Notes: a model not told the origin generated them from the sequence alone. Shown: positions 52,157 through 62,280, numbered from the stretch's first letter. The stretch is 64,000 nucleotides of DNA from Streptomyces aquilus (GCF_003955715.1 NZ_CP034463.1:6758001-6822000), one strand, 5' to 3'. Translations and numbers: made by a program.

Positions 52157-53203
52157 TCAGGCCGCCGCCTGGGGGTCCTTGGAGAGACGCGGGGCCGGAA
52201 TGGTTCCCTCCGTCTCCGGGTAGTGGCACGCCGTCAGGTGGCCCGGCTTGTTGCCCTCGACCTGGACCAGCGGGGGCGCCTCGGTCGCGCACTTCTCCGT
52301 CGCCTTCCAGCAGCGGGTGCGGAAGCGGCAGCCCGACGGCGGGTTCAGCGGGGAGGGGACGTCGCCCTGGAGGCGGATGCGCTCGCGGGCCGGGGTCTCG
52401 TCCACCGTCGCCTCGGGCACCGCCGACAGCAGCGCCTTGGTGTAGGGGTGGCGCGGGTTGCCGTACAGGTCGTCGCGGTCGGCGATCTCGACGATCTTGC
52501 CGAGGTACATGACCGCCACGCGCTGCGAGAAGTGCCGTACCACCGCCAGGTCGTGGGCGATGAAGACGAACGCGATGCCCAGCTCCTGCTGCACCTTCTG
52601 GAGCAGGTTCACGACCTGCGCCTGGATCGACACGTCCAGGGCCGAGACCGGCTCGTCCGCCACGATCAGCTTCGGCTCCAGGGCCAGCGCGCGTGCCACG
52701 CCGATACGTTGACGCTGGCCGCCGGAGAACTCGTGCGGGAAGCGGTTGTAGTGCTCGGGGTTGAGGCCGACGATCTCCAGGAGCTCACGGACCCGCTTCT
52801 CGCGGCCGCCCTCCGGGTTGATGTCGTTGATCTCCATCGGACCCGAGATGATCTTGCCGACCGTCTGCCGCGGGTTCAGGGAGGCGTAGGGGTCCTGGAA
52901 GATCATCTGGATCTCGGAGCGGACCGGCGCCAGCTCCTTGCGGCCCGCGTGCGTGATGTCCTGCCCGCGGTAGGAGATCTTGCCGCCGGTGGGCTCCAGA
53001 AGGCGCGTGATCAGGCGGCCGGTCGTGGACTTGCCGCAGCCGGACTCGCCGACCAGGCCGAGGGCCTCGCCCTCGTTCACCTGGAAGTCGAGGCCGTCGA
53101 CGGCCTGCACCGCGCCGACCGTGCGCCGGATCGGGAATCCGCCCTTGACCGGGAAGTGCTTCGTCAGGCCGGTGACGTCCAGGAGGGGGTTCGTGTTGCT
53201 CAT
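52157..53203 (-). CDS. Oligopeptide ABC transporter ATPase (F-type), inverted operon
   Basis: This 348-residue ATPase has [30 protein letters not shown] and [12 protein letters not shown], and the C-terminal CRFRTRCWKATEKC. It is a close paralogue of the BldKE-like protein at 42131-43258; the core between Walker A and Walker B is nearly identical. It is the last gene of an operon with the same gene order as bldK but on the minus strand. Confidence 0.92.
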   Translation of the reverse strand: MSNTNPLLDVTGLTKHFPVKGGFPIRRTVGAVQAVDGLDFQVNEGEALGLVGESGCGKSTTGRLITRLLEPTGGKISYRGQDITHAGRKELAPVRSEIQMIFQDPYASLNPRQTVGKIISGPMEINDINPEGGREKRVRELLEIVGLNPEHYNRFPHEFSGGQRQRIGVARALALEPKLIVADEPVSALDVSIQAQVVNLLQKVQQELGIAFVFIAHDLAVVRHFSQRVAVMYLGKIVEIADRDDLYGNPRHPYTKALLSAVPEATVDETPARERIRLQGDVPSPLNPPSGCRFRTRCWKATEKCATEAPPLVQVEGNKPGHLTACHYPETEGTIPAPRLSKDPQAAA

Positions 53204-53229
53204 GATGGTGAAGTCCCGTCTCAGTTACG

Positions 53230-54285
53230 TCAGTGCCGGGTCGCGGCGAGGTCGGCGAAGAATTCCTGGCGCTGGTCCAGCGTGAGGTGGCAGGCGGAAC
53301 CCCGGCCGGCCTCGACCTTCAGCAGCGGGCGCTCGGTGGAGCACAGCCCGCCGGGGACCTTCTCGGCGAAGGTGCAGCGCGGGTGGAAGCGGCAGCCGGA
53401 GGGCGGGTTGAGGAGGGAGGGCGGCGAGCCGGGGATCGGCGACAGCGGTACGTCGACCGGGCCGTCCAGGCTCGGCATCGAGCTCAGCAGACCGACCGTG
53501 TAGGGGTGCTGCGGGGTGCGCAGCACCTCCTCCTTCGTGCCCCGCTCCACACACCGGCCGCCGTACATCACCAGCACGTCGTCCGCGATGTCGGCGATGA
53601 CACCGAGGTCGTGGGTGATGAAGATGATCGCGGTGCCGAACTCCTGCTGGAGGTCCTTGAGCAGGTCCATGATCTGGGCCTGGACCGTCACGTCGAGCGC
53701 GGTGGTCGGCTCGTCGGCGATCAGCAGCTCGGGGTCGCAGACCAGGGCCATGGCGATCATCGCGCGCTGGCGCATACCGCCGGAGAACTGGTGCGGGTAG
53801 TCGTCCACCCGCATGTCCGGCTGCGGGATGCCGACGCGCCGCAGCATCTCGATCGCCCGCTTGCGGGCCTCCGACTTGGAGGCACCGGTGTGCTTGCGGT
53901 ACGTCTCACCGATCTGCTTGCCGATGGTGTGGTACGGCGACAGCGAGGCCAGGGCGTCCTGGAAGATCATCGCCATCTTGTTGCCGCGCAGCTTCTCCAG
54001 CTCGGACTCGCGAGCCGTGGTCAGCTCCTTGCCGTCGAGCAGGATCTCGCCGTCGATCGCGGTGCGGTGCCGGTCGTGCAGGCCCAGGATCGTCAGGTTG
54101 GTGACGGACTTGCCGGAGCCGGACTCGCCCACGATGCCGAGGGTCTTGCCCTTTTCGAGGTCGAAGGAGAGACCGTCGACGGCCTTGACGACGCCGTCCT
54201 CGGTGGAGAAGTGGACTTTCAGGTCCCTGACGGAGAGGAAGGCCTGCTGATCGGTGCTCGTCACGGGGACGCTCCTGGGGGTCAT
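53230..54285 (-). CDS. Oligopeptide ABC transporter ATPase (D-type), inverted operon
   Basis: This 351-residue ATPase has [30 protein letters not shown] and [12 protein letters not shown], and the C-terminal [12 protein letters not shown]. It is a paralogue of the BldKD-like protein at 41040-42101. An alternative GTG start lies at about 54264. It is 26 bp upstream of the F-type ATPase gene. Confidence 0.92.
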   Translation of the reverse strand: MTPRSVPVTSTDQQAFLSVRDLKVHFSTEDGVVKAVDGLSFDLEKGKTLGIVGESGSGKSVTNLTILGLHDRHRTAIDGEILLDGKELTTARESELEKLRGNKMAMIFQDALASLSPYHTIGKQIGETYRKHTGASKSEARKRAIEMLRRVGIPQPDMRVDDYPHQFSGGMRQRAMIAMALVCDPELLIADEPTTALDVTVQAQIMDLLKDLQQEFGTAIIFITHDLGVIADIADDVLVMYGGRCVERGTKEEVLRTPQHPYTVGLLSSMPSLDGPVDVPLSPIPGSPPSLLNPPSGCRFHPRCTFAEKVPGGLCSTERPLLKVEAGRGSACHLTLDQRQEFFADLAATRH

Positions 54286-54313
54286 GCCGGGGGGTAGCTG
54301 GAGGGGGACCGGA

Positions 54314-55294
54314 TCAGGCGAGCCGGATACGCGGGTCGATGAGGGCGTAGACGGCGTCCACGATGATGTTGGCGAAGACGATGCCGGCCGCCGCGATCAT
54401 GGTGACGCCGAGCAGCATCGGAAGGTCGCTGTCGTCGACCGAGCGGACGGCGAGGGTGCCGAGGCCCTGGATGCTGAAGGTCGACTCGGTGATGATCGCG
54501 CCGCCGACCAGCGTGCCCATGTCGATGCCGAAGATGGTCACGATCGGACCCATCGCGCCGCGCCAGGCGAAGCGGAAGAAGACCGAGGAGCGGGACAGGC
54601 CCTTCGCCCGTGCCGTACGCACGTAGTCCTCGCTGAGTTGCTCCACGAGCTGCGAGCGGGTCATACGCGTGTAGTTGGCCGTGAAGATGATCGACAGCAC
54701 CAGCCACGGCAGCAGCAGGCCCGAGAACCAGGCGCCGGGGTTCTCGGTGAACGGCGTGTACGACGGCTGGTCCAGGAGGTGCAGCTGGGTCACGAAGAAG
54801 AACATCGCGATGTAGCCGACGAAGTAGATCTGCATCGACGAGCCGATGAGCGAGAAGGAGCTCGCGGCCTTGTCGAGGAACTTGCCCTGCTTGAGCGCGG
54901 CCAGCATGCCGGTGCCGACACCGATGATCAGGAAGAAGAAGGCGCCGCCGATGGCGAGGGAGACGGTGGTGGGCATCCGCTCCATGATCGTGTCGAACAC
55001 GTTCACGTTGTTGCTGAACGAGTAGCCGAAGCAGGGCGCGGCGCAGTGCCCGACGCCCACATAGTCCCGGCCCACGAAGATGGCCTCGAGCCAGTGCCAG
55101 TACTGCACCGGCATCGGATCGGCGATGCCGAGGTTCTGCCGCACCTGCGCCAGCAGGTCGTCGGGGCAGACCTTGCCGCACGCCATCCGCGCCGGGTCAC
55201 GCGGGATGGCGTAGAAGAGGAAGAAGGTGACGGCGCTGATGATCAGCAGAATCACGAGTGCGCCGAGCACTCGGCGGACCAGGAAACGGAACAT
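54314..55294 (-). CDS. Oligopeptide ABC permease (B-type), inverted operon
   Basis: This 326-residue permease has the same length as the BldKC-like protein. It has a helix in MFRFLVRRVLGALVILLII, the external loop with CGKVCPDDL and GHCAAPCFGYSF, and the EAA loop EDYVRTARAKGLSRSSVFF. It forms a heterodimer with the permease at 57230. Confidence 0.92.
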   Translation of the reverse strand: MFRFLVRRVLGALVILLIISAVTFFLFYAIPRDPARMACGKVCPDDLLAQVRQNLGIADPMPVQYWHWLEAIFVGRDYVGVGHCAAPCFGYSFSNNVNVFDTIMERMPTTVSLAIGGAFFFLIIGVGTGMLAALKQGKFLDKAASSFSLIGSSMQIYFVGYIAMFFFVTQLHLLDQPSYTPFTENPGAWFSGLLLPWLVLSIIFTANYTRMTRSQLVEQLSEDYVRTARAKGLSRSSVFFRFAWRGAMGPIVTIFGIDMGTLVGGAIITESTFSIQGLGTLAVRSVDDSDLPMLLGVTMIAAAGIVFANIIVDAVYALIDPRIRLA

Positions 55295-55355
55295 GGGGTG
55301 AGACTTTCCGGACGGGGCGCCGTCGCCGGGGTGTGGGGAGCGGGCGTGGACGGGG

Positions 55356-55388
55356 CCGGGGCGGCGGCCGGTCGGACCGCCGCCCCGG
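55356..55388 (-). terminator. Intra-operon stem-loop after the binding-protein gene
   Basis: A perfect 12-bp stem (55356-55367 with 55377-55388, 9-nt loop) begins 7 nt downstream of the binding-protein stop on the minus strand. It holds the same place as the hairpin after the BldKB-like gene. Confidence 0.65.
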
Positions 55389-55395
55389 GAAAGCG

Positions 55396-57153
55396 TCAGG
55401 CCTTCGCGAAGACCTTGCCGATGGCGACGCAGGTGTCACCGGAGTTGTAGACCACGCCGCCGACCTTGGAACCGTAGAAGTAGTTACGGATCGGGTTGTA
55501 GTCGGGGACGCAGGCCGCGAGCGTCATGATCTGCTTGTCGATCGCGCCCCAGGCCTTGTTGGCCTTGTCCGCGTCGGTGATGGCGGTGGCCGCGGCGATC
55601 GCCTTGTTGACGCTGGTGTCGTTCAGCTGCGACCAGTTGACGCCACCGTCGGCGATCTGGCTGCCGTCCCAGCAGGGCTGGATGACGGCGTAACCGGCCG
55701 GCCAGTCCGGGCCCCAGCCCGCGGCGAACAGGTCGAAGCCGTTGTCCAGCTGACCGATCTCGGAGTAGAAGGTGGTCTTGTCGACCTGCTTGGTCACCAC
55801 GTCGAAGCCCGCCTTGGTGAGGGCGTTCTTGATGGTGACGGCCTCCTTGACGGCGCGGTCGGACTGCTGGAAGGCGATGACCAGCTTCTGGCCCTCCTTG
55901 CCGGCCTCCTTCAGCAGCGCCTTGGCCTTCTCCGGGTCACCGGTCGGCTTGGTCTTCTTGCCGTACAGGTCGAAGTCCTCGTGACCCGGGGTCAGCGGGG
56001 AGATGATCGTGGTCGCGGTCGCGGTGACCTGCGAGCCACCACGCTGCTGCTTCAGCTGCTGCGCCGGCCACGCCCAGTTGATCGCCTGACGGACCTTGAC
56101 GTCCTTGATCCGGGTCATGTTGATCGGGAAGTAGTAGCACGTCGTGTCGACCTGGGTCAGCACCCGCTTCTTCAGCGTGGCGTCACCGAGCACCTTGGTG
56201 ACACGCTCGGGGGCGACCTCGTTCAGCAGGGACAGCGCGTACTGGTCGTTGCCCGAGTCGGCGATGTAGCGGTCCGTGGAGGCCAGGGACTGGAAGCCGA
56301 ACTGCATGACGACCTTGTCCGGGTAGCCGTTGCGGCACGGGTCCAGGCTGGCGTCCCAGTGCTCGTTGCGCACGAGGGTGAGGGACTTGTCGATGCTGCG
56401 GGACTCGATCTTGTACGGGCCGCAGGAGAACGGACGCTGGTCGTACTTCTTCTTCGTGTCCTTGGCCTTGGGCACGATCGAGTAGCCGCGCATGGCGAGC
56501 ATGAACGGGAAGTCGGCGTGCGCCTCCTTCAGACGGAAGGTGACGGTGTTGCCGTCCGTCTCGATGGAGGAGAGGTGCTTGCCCTCGTAGGGGCCCTTGT
56601 ACTTGTCGGCGCCGGCGAGCCAGTTCTGCGGGTAGCGGGGGCCCTCGGTGACGAAGTCGGCGAAGAGACGCTCGAAGGTGTGGCGGACGTCGTCGATCGT
56701 GACGGTCGAGCCGTCCTCCCACTTCACACCGTCCTTCAGCGTGAAGGACCAGGTCTTGCCGCCGTCCTTGACGGTGCCGGCGTCGGTGGCGAGGTCGCCG
56801 ACCAGGGTGGTGTTGCCCTTGGAGTCGACGCGGTAGCCGGTCAGACCACGCAGGAACAGGACCGAACCGGCGCCCGTGTACGAGGAGTAGATCTGCGCCG
56901 GGTCCAGGTGGTCGTAGTCGATCTGGTCGAGGGTGTAGATCGTGCCGCCCTTACGAGCGCCCGGCATCTCCGGGGCGGGGCCCTTGGAGTCGGTGGCGGT
57001 GCCGACGGCGATCGTGGCGGCCTTGCCCTTCTCGACCGAGGGAGCCTTGCTGCCGCCGCCGCCGGCGTTGCCGCTGCTGCAAGCGCTCAGGACGGTGGAG
57101 GCACCCGCCGCCACACCGGTGGCGATCAGGAAGTTTCTGCGGGAAAAGGACAT
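55396..57153 (-). CDS. Oligopeptide-binding lipoprotein, Tat-type signal, inverted operon
   Basis: This 585-residue SBP_bac_5 protein has a twin-arginine signal (MSFSRRNFLIATGVAAGAS), the lipobox LSACSSG and the mature start KGGTIYTLDQIDYDHLDPAQ. The BldKB-like paralogue uses a Sec-type signal instead, so the two export routes differ. Conserved Cys in the C-terminal half (CRNGYPD, CYYFPIN, CWDGSQ) are not shared with the BldKB-like protein, so ligand choice may differ. Confidence 0.9.
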   Translation of the reverse strand: MSFSRRNFLIATGVAAGASTVLSACSSGNAGGGGSKAPSVEKGKAATIAVGTATDSKGPAPEMPGARKGGTIYTLDQIDYDHLDPAQIYSSYTGAGSVLFLRGLTGYRVDSKGNTTLVGDLATDAGTVKDGGKTWSFTLKDGVKWEDGSTVTIDDVRHTFERLFADFVTEGPRYPQNWLAGADKYKGPYEGKHLSSIETDGNTVTFRLKEAHADFPFMLAMRGYSIVPKAKDTKKKYDQRPFSCGPYKIESRSIDKSLTLVRNEHWDASLDPCRNGYPDKVVMQFGFQSLASTDRYIADSGNDQYALSLLNEVAPERVTKVLGDATLKKRVLTQVDTTCYYFPINMTRIKDVKVRQAINWAWPAQQLKQQRGGSQVTATATTIISPLTPGHEDFDLYGKKTKPTGDPEKAKALLKEAGKEGQKLVIAFQQSDRAVKEAVTIKNALTKAGFDVVTKQVDKTTFYSEIGQLDNGFDLFAAGWGPDWPAGYAVIQPCWDGSQIADGGVNWSQLNDTSVNKAIAAATAITDADKANKAWGAIDKQIMTLAACVPDYNPIRNYFYGSKVGGVVYNSGDTCVAIGKVFAKA

Positions 57154-57229
57154 GGCCTACCTGCCTGGTTGAGATGAATGAGAGAGACGTGCTGCCAGCA
57201 GCCGGACGACGATGACCGGGCCGGGGGAC

Positions 57230-58264
57230 TCAGCGCTTGGACTTCGGGTCGAGTGCGTCGCGCACCGAATCGCCGAGAAGGTTGAACGCCAGGACGAAGA
57301 TGATCATCGAGACGCCCGGGAAGATCATGAAGGTGATGTCGTCCGTGTAGAACTGCGCACCACGCTGGATCATCACGCCCCAGTCCGGGGTCGGGTCCTG
57401 GATGCCGACACCGAGGAAGGCCAGGCCGGCCTCAGCGGTCACGAACGCCGGGAGGGCGAGCGTGGACTGGATGAGGATCGGCGTCCACAGGTTGGGGAGC
57501 AGTTCCTTGAAGATGATCCGGGTCGGGGAGGCACCGGTCACCTTGGCCGCCTCGACGAACTCGCGCTCGCGCAGGGCCAGCACCTGGCCGCGCAGCAGTC
57601 GCGCGATGGAGGCCCAGCCGAAGGCCGTCAGCAGCACGACCAGGCAGACGCCGCGTCCCCAGGCGGGGATCTCCTCGTCGGCGGCCCAGAAGATCCCGTA
57701 CACGACGGGGGTGAAGGCGATGAAGAACAGCGTGGAGGGGAACGACAGCACGATGTCGATGATCCGGCTGACGAGGTAGTCCGTCTTGCCGCCCAGGTAG
57801 CCGGCGGAGACGCCGACGATCACGCCGATGACCGTGACCAGAATCGTGGTGATCGTGGCGATCATCAGCGAGGTGCGGATGCCGTAGAGCAGGAACGTGA
57901 AGACGTCGCGGCCCATCTGCGGCTCAAGGCCGAACCAGAAGTTGGCGTCGATGCCGCCGTTCGGCTTGATGGGGTAGCCGGACTCGTTGAAGAGGGTGCC
58001 GATCGGCGCGTCCTGGCCGTACTGGTCGTACGGGTTCTTCCCGTACAGCTTGGCTATGAGCGGAGCGGCGACGGCGATCACGAAGAAGAAGATCACGATG
58101 TACGCCGATATGACGCCCGTACGGTCGCGCTTGAACCGGCGCCAGGCAAGCTGCCCGGGAGACCGGCTTTCGTTGGCCTTCGGAGAGGGAGAAGTGATCG
58201 ACTTCTCGGCGCTCTCTTCGGTCACCTCGAGCGGGGCAGCCGCCGATGGAGTTGGGGGGGTCAT
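57230..58264 (-). CDS. Oligopeptide ABC permease (C-type), inverted operon
   Basis: This 344-residue DppC-type permease is a paralogue of the BldKA-like protein (SPGQLAWRRFKRDRTGVISA, LREREFVEAAKVTGASPTRI, ending DALDPKSKR). It is the first gene of the minus-strand operon, so its upstream region, shared with the plus-strand operon at 58740, holds the promoter. Confidence 0.92.
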   Translation of the reverse strand: MTPPTPSAAAPLEVTEESAEKSITSPSPKANESRSPGQLAWRRFKRDRTGVISAYIVIFFFVIAVAAPLIAKLYGKNPYDQYGQDAPIGTLFNESGYPIKPNGGIDANFWFGLEPQMGRDVFTFLLYGIRTSLMIATITTILVTVIGVIVGVSAGYLGGKTDYLVSRIIDIVLSFPSTLFFIAFTPVVYGIFWAADEEIPAWGRGVCLVVLLTAFGWASIARLLRGQVLALREREFVEAAKVTGASPTRIIFKELLPNLWTPILIQSTLALPAFVTAEAGLAFLGVGIQDPTPDWGVMIQRGAQFYTDDITFMIFPGVSMIIFVLAFNLLGDSVRDALDPKSKR

Positions 58265-58739
58265 GGTGCTCCTGGCCCAAGGGAGGGTCTGATGACTCCG
58301 CAGGGCACTCCCCTACGGGCTACGCCGGACTTTTTCAACGCAATTCATTCAAGGTCAATAAATTCTCGGTCGACTTGGGTTTCTCTTTACTTTCTTTGCC
58401 TGTACTTGACCATTCTGTAGCTACGCGTGTAGCACCTCGTGATCGATCCGTGTTTTACATCGGGCCAACTTCCCCAATCGGGCAATGAGTTCGATATGCG
58501 GACTGCGACGTGTCGAAATCCGTACATAGGAGGGTCGCAATCCAACGGTTCTGCATCGGATGGTGAAGATCCATTGCGTCCTACACGCAAGATCCACTGA
58601 CGCAGAGGTCGGACGTTCCCCGGAGGCGCCCGGGAGGTCTCCACCCGTTCCCCTAAAGGGCTCAATACGTGTGCGGTTTGCCTGATTTACGTCGATATTT
58701 GCCGTTAACGGATCAGCGCAGTCAATCAGGAGGCACTCC
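58265..58739. promoter_or_regulatory. Divergent control region between two oligopeptide operons
   Basis: This 475-bp stretch has no gene and is clearly AT-richer than its surroundings. On the plus strand TTGACC at 58406-58411 is a -35 candidate, and a GCTAC-GCGT-GTAGC palindrome lies at 58420-58433. On the minus strand TTGACC lies near 58350. Neither has a convincing -10. A shared operator that coordinates both transporters is possible. CAGGAGG precedes the ATG at 58740. Confidence 0.45.
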
Positions 58740-60383
58740 ATGCGTGGAGCCACGCACGCCAAGTGGGCCGCATGCGCGGCGGCGGTAGCACTCGCGGCGA
58801 CGGCCTGCGGAGGTGGGGACAGCGACAGCGGCGGCAGTGGCAGTGGCGACGGCGGCGCGACGCTCAGTGCCTCCTGGGGCGACCCGCAGAACCCGCTGGA
58901 GCCGGCCAACACCAACGAGGTGCAGGGCGGCAAGGTGCTCGACATGATCTTCCGGTCCCTGAAGAGGTACAACCCGGAGACCGGCAAGGCCGAGGACATG
59001 CTCGCCGAGAAGATCGAGACGAGCGACTCGCAGAACTTCACCGTCACCGTCAAGGACGGCTGGACCTTCTCCAACGGCGAGAAGGTCACCGCCAAGTCCT
59101 TCGTGGACGCCTGGAACTACGGGGCCAGCCTCAAGAACAACCAGAAGAACGCGTACTTCTTCGGGTACATCGACGGCTACGACAAGGTCCACCCCGAGGA
59201 CGGCAGCAAGCAGACCGCCCAGACGCTCTCCGGGCTGAAGGTCACCGGCGACCTGACCTTCACCGTCAAGCTCAACCAGAAGTTCTCGACCTTCCCCGAC
59301 ACCCTCGGCTACCCGGCTTACGCCCCGCTCCCGCAGGCCTTCTTCACCGACCACGACGCCTGGCTGAAGAAGCCGGTCGGCAACGGCCCGTACACCATCG
59401 AGTCGTACACCAAGGGCTCCCAGATGAGCCTGAAGAAGTGGGACGGCTACAAGGGCGACGACAAGGCGCAGAACGGCGGCGTGACCCTCAAGGTCTACAC
59501 CGACAACAACACCGCCTACACCGACCTCATGGCCGGCAACCTCGACCTCGTCGACGACGTCCCCGCCGCCCAGCTCAAGAACGTCAAGGCCGACCTCGGC
59601 GACCGCTACCTCAACACCCCGGCCGGCATCATCCAGACCCTCGCCTTCCCGTTCTACGACAAGAACTGGAACAAGCCGGGGATGGAGAAGGTGCGCACGG
59701 GTCTCTCCCGGGCCATCGACCGGGACCAGATCACCAAGACCATCTTCAACGACACCCGCACCCCGGCCTCCGACTGGACCTCCCCGGTCCTCGGCGAGGC
59801 GGGCGGCTTCAAGGAGGGGCTGTGCGGGGACGCCTGTGAATACGACCCGAAGGCCGCCAAGAAGCTCATCGAGGAGGGCGGCGGCCTCCCCGGCGGCCAG
59901 GTCAAGATCACGTACAACGCGGACACCGGCTCCCACAAGCAGTGGGTCGACGCGGTCTGCAACTCCATCAACAACGCGCTCGACAACGACAAGGCCTGTG
60001 TCGGCAACCCGGTCGGCACCTTCGCCGACTTCCGCAACCAGATCGGCGAGCAGAAGATGAGCGGCCCCTTCCGGGCCGGCTGGCAGATGGACTACCCGCT
60101 CATCCAGAACTTCCTCCAGCCGCTGTACTACACGAACGCCTCCTCCAACGACGGCAAGTGGTCCAACAAGGACTTCGACAAGCTCGTCGACGAGGCCAAC
60201 GCCGAGACCGACACCGCCAAGGCCGTCTCCACGTTCCAGGACGCCGAGAAGGTGCTGCGGGACAACATGGGCGCGATCCCGCTCTGGTACCAGAACGGCA
60301 GCGCGGGCTACTCGGAGCGGCTGTCCAACGTCAAGCTCAACCCGTTCAGCGTCCCGGTCTACAACGAGATCAAGGTCAGCTGA
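58740..60383 (+). CDS. Oligopeptide-binding lipoprotein, third operon
   Basis: This 547-residue SBP_bac_5 lipoprotein has a signal starting MRGATHAKWAACAAAVALAA, the lipobox ATACGGG and a Gly/Ser-rich linker. The mature protein has motifs such as VTAKSFVDAWNYGASLKNNQ. It differs clearly from the other two binding proteins. It is first in an operon with binding protein, two permeases and two ATPases, like SCO5117-SCO5121 next to bldK in S. coelicolor. Its N-terminus matches the fossil at 36774. Confidence 0.93.
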   Translation: MRGATHAKWAACAAAVALAATACGGGDSDSGGSGSGDGGATLSASWGDPQNPLEPANTNEVQGGKVLDMIFRSLKRYNPETGKAEDMLAEKIETSDSQNFTVTVKDGWTFSNGEKVTAKSFVDAWNYGASLKNNQKNAYFFGYIDGYDKVHPEDGSKQTAQTLSGLKVTGDLTFTVKLNQKFSTFPDTLGYPAYAPLPQAFFTDHDAWLKKPVGNGPYTIESYTKGSQMSLKKWDGYKGDDKAQNGGVTLKVYTDNNTAYTDLMAGNLDLVDDVPAAQLKNVKADLGDRYLNTPAGIIQTLAFPFYDKNWNKPGMEKVRTGLSRAIDRDQITKTIFNDTRTPASDWTSPVLGEAGGFKEGLCGDACEYDPKAAKKLIEEGGGLPGGQVKITYNADTGSHKQWVDAVCNSINNALDNDKACVGNPVGTFADFRNQIGEQKMSGPFRAGWQMDYPLIQNFLQPLYYTNASSNDGKWSNKDFDKLVDEANAETDTAKAVSTFQDAEKVLRDNMGAIPLWYQNGSAGYSERLSNVKLNPFSVPVYNEIKVS

Positions 60384-60389
60384 CCCGCC

Positions 60390-61313
60390 ATGGGACGCTA
60401 CGTCGTCCGGCGTCTGCTCCAGATGATCCCGGTGTTCATCGGCGCCACGCTCCTCATCTTCCTCATGGTCAACGTCATGGGCGACCCCATCGCGGGCCTG
60501 TGCGGCGACCGGCAGTGCGACCCCGCCACGGCCGCGCAGCTGGAGAAGGAGTTCGGCCTCGACAAACCCGTCTGGCAGCAGTACCTGACCTACATGGGGA
60601 ACGTCTTCACCGGCGACTTCGGCACCGCGTTCAACGGGCAGAAGGTCACCGAGCTGATGTCGACGGCGTTCCCCGTGACGATCCGCCTGACGATCGTCGC
60701 GATCCTGTTCGAGATCGTCATCGGCATCACGCTGGGGGTCGTCACGGGCCTGCGCCGCGGCAAGCCCGTCGACACCTCGGTGCTGATGCTGACGCTCGTC
60801 GTGATCTCGATCCCGACCTTCGTCACCGGCCTGCTGCTCCAGCTCCTGCTCGGCGTCGAGTGGGGCTGGATCAAACCGTCGGTGTCCACGGACGCCACGT
60901 TCAGCGAACTGATCGTGCCGGGCCTGGTGCTGGCGTCGGTGTCGCTGGCGTACGTGACCCGGCTGACCCGGACGTCGATCGCGGAGAACCGCCGCAGCGA
61001 CTACGTGCGCACGGCGGTGGCGAAGGGCCTGCCGAGGAGACGGGTCATCACCCGCCACCTCCTGCGCAACTCCCTGATCCCCGTCGTCACCTTCATCGGC
61101 ACCGACATCGGCGCCCTGATGGGCGGGGCGATCGTCACCGAGCGGATCTTCAACATCCACGGCGTCGGCTACCAGCTCTACCAGGGCATCCTGCGCCAGA
61201 ACACCCAGACGGTGGTCGGCTTCGTCACCGTCCTGGTGCTGGTCTTCCTGGTCGCCAACCTGCTCGTCGACCTCCTGTACGCCGTACTCGACCCGAGGAT
61301 CCGCTATGCCTGA
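60390..61313 (+). CDS. Oligopeptide ABC permease (B-type), third operon
   Basis: This 307-residue DppB-type permease has MGRYVVRRLLQMIPVFIGAT and the EAA loop RSDYVRTAVAKGLPRRRVIT. It starts 6 bp after the binding-protein gene and overlaps the next permease gene by 8 bp. Confidence 0.94.
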   Translation: MGRYVVRRLLQMIPVFIGATLLIFLMVNVMGDPIAGLCGDRQCDPATAAQLEKEFGLDKPVWQQYLTYMGNVFTGDFGTAFNGQKVTELMSTAFPVTIRLTIVAILFEIVIGITLGVVTGLRRGKPVDTSVLMLTLVVISIPTFVTGLLLQLLLGVEWGWIKPSVSTDATFSELIVPGLVLASVSLAYVTRLTRTSIAENRRSDYVRTAVAKGLPRRRVITRHLLRNSLIPVVTFIGTDIGALMGGAIVTERIFNIHGVGYQLYQGILRQNTQTVVGFVTVLVLVFLVANLLVDLLYAVLDPRIRYA

Positions 61314-62277
61314 ACCCCAGGAGCCCGAGGGTGCGATCGCCGGGACCGGCATGGGCGGTGCCATGGACCTCGCGGTGAGCGAGGCGAACACCCTGGAGAA
61401 GGGGCCCGGCCCGGCGGGCGGCCCCCAGGGCAAGCCCCGCTCGCTCTGGTCCGACGCCTGGCGCGACCTGCGCCGCAACCCCGTCTTCATCATCTCGGGC
61501 CTGGTGATCCTCTTCCTGGTCGTGATCTCCCTCTGGCCCTCGCTGATCGCCTCCGGCAACCCCCTGAAGTGCGACCTGGCCAAAGCGCAGGAGGGCTCGC
61601 AACCAGGCCATCCCTTCGGCTTCGACGGCCAGGGCTGCGACGTCTACACCCGCACGGTCTACGGCGCCCGTACGTCCGTCACGGTCGGCGTCTGCGCGAC
61701 GCTCGGGGTCGCGATCCTGGGCTCGGTCCTCGGCGGCCTCGCCGGCTTCTTCGGCGGCTTCTGGGACTCGATCCTGTCCCGGATCACGGACGTGTTCTTC
61801 GCGATCCCGGTGGTCCTGGGCGGCCTGGTCCTGCTCTCGGTCGTCACCAGCAACACGGTCTGGCCGGTGATCGGCTTCATGGTGCTGCTGGGCTGGCCGC
61901 AGATCTCACGCATCGCGCGAGGCTCGGTCATCACGGCCAAACAGAACGACTACGTGCAGGCGGCGAAGGCGCTGGGCGCCTCGAACTCCCGCCAGCTGCT
62001 GCGCCACATCGCCCCCAACGCGGTGGCCCCGGTGATCGTGGTCGCGACCATCGCGCTCGGCACGTACATCGCCCTGGAGGCGACGCTCTCCTACCTCGGC
62101 GTGGGCCTCAAGCCCCCCACCGTCAGCTGGGGCATCGACATCTCCGCAGCCTCCGCCTACATCCGCCAGGCCCCCCACATGCTCCTCTGGCCCGCCGGCG
62201 CCCTGGCCCTCACGGTCCTCGCGTTCATCATGCTCGGCGACGCGGTCCGCGACGCCCTCGACCCGAAGCTGAGGTGA
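61306..62277 (+). CDS. Oligopeptide ABC permease (C-type), third operon
   Basis: This 323-residue DppC-type permease has an N-terminal cytosolic stretch of about 45 residues, six membrane helices (VFIISGLVILFLVVISLWP first) and the EAA loop KQNDYVQAAKALGASNSRQL. The end, GDAVRDALDPKLR, is family-typical. Confidence 0.94.
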   Translation: MPEPQEPEGAIAGTGMGGAMDLAVSEANTLEKGPGPAGGPQGKPRSLWSDAWRDLRRNPVFIISGLVILFLVVISLWPSLIASGNPLKCDLAKAQEGSQPGHPFGFDGQGCDVYTRTVYGARTSVTVGVCATLGVAILGSVLGGLAGFFGGFWDSILSRITDVFFAIPVVLGGLVLLSVVTSNTVWPVIGFMVLLGWPQISRIARGSVITAKQNDYVQAAKALGASNSRQLLRHIAPNAVAPVIVVATIALGTYIALEATLSYLGVGLKPPTVSWGIDISAASAYIRQAPHMLLWPAGALALTVLAFIMLGDAVRDALDPKLR

Positions 62278-62280
62278 GTC

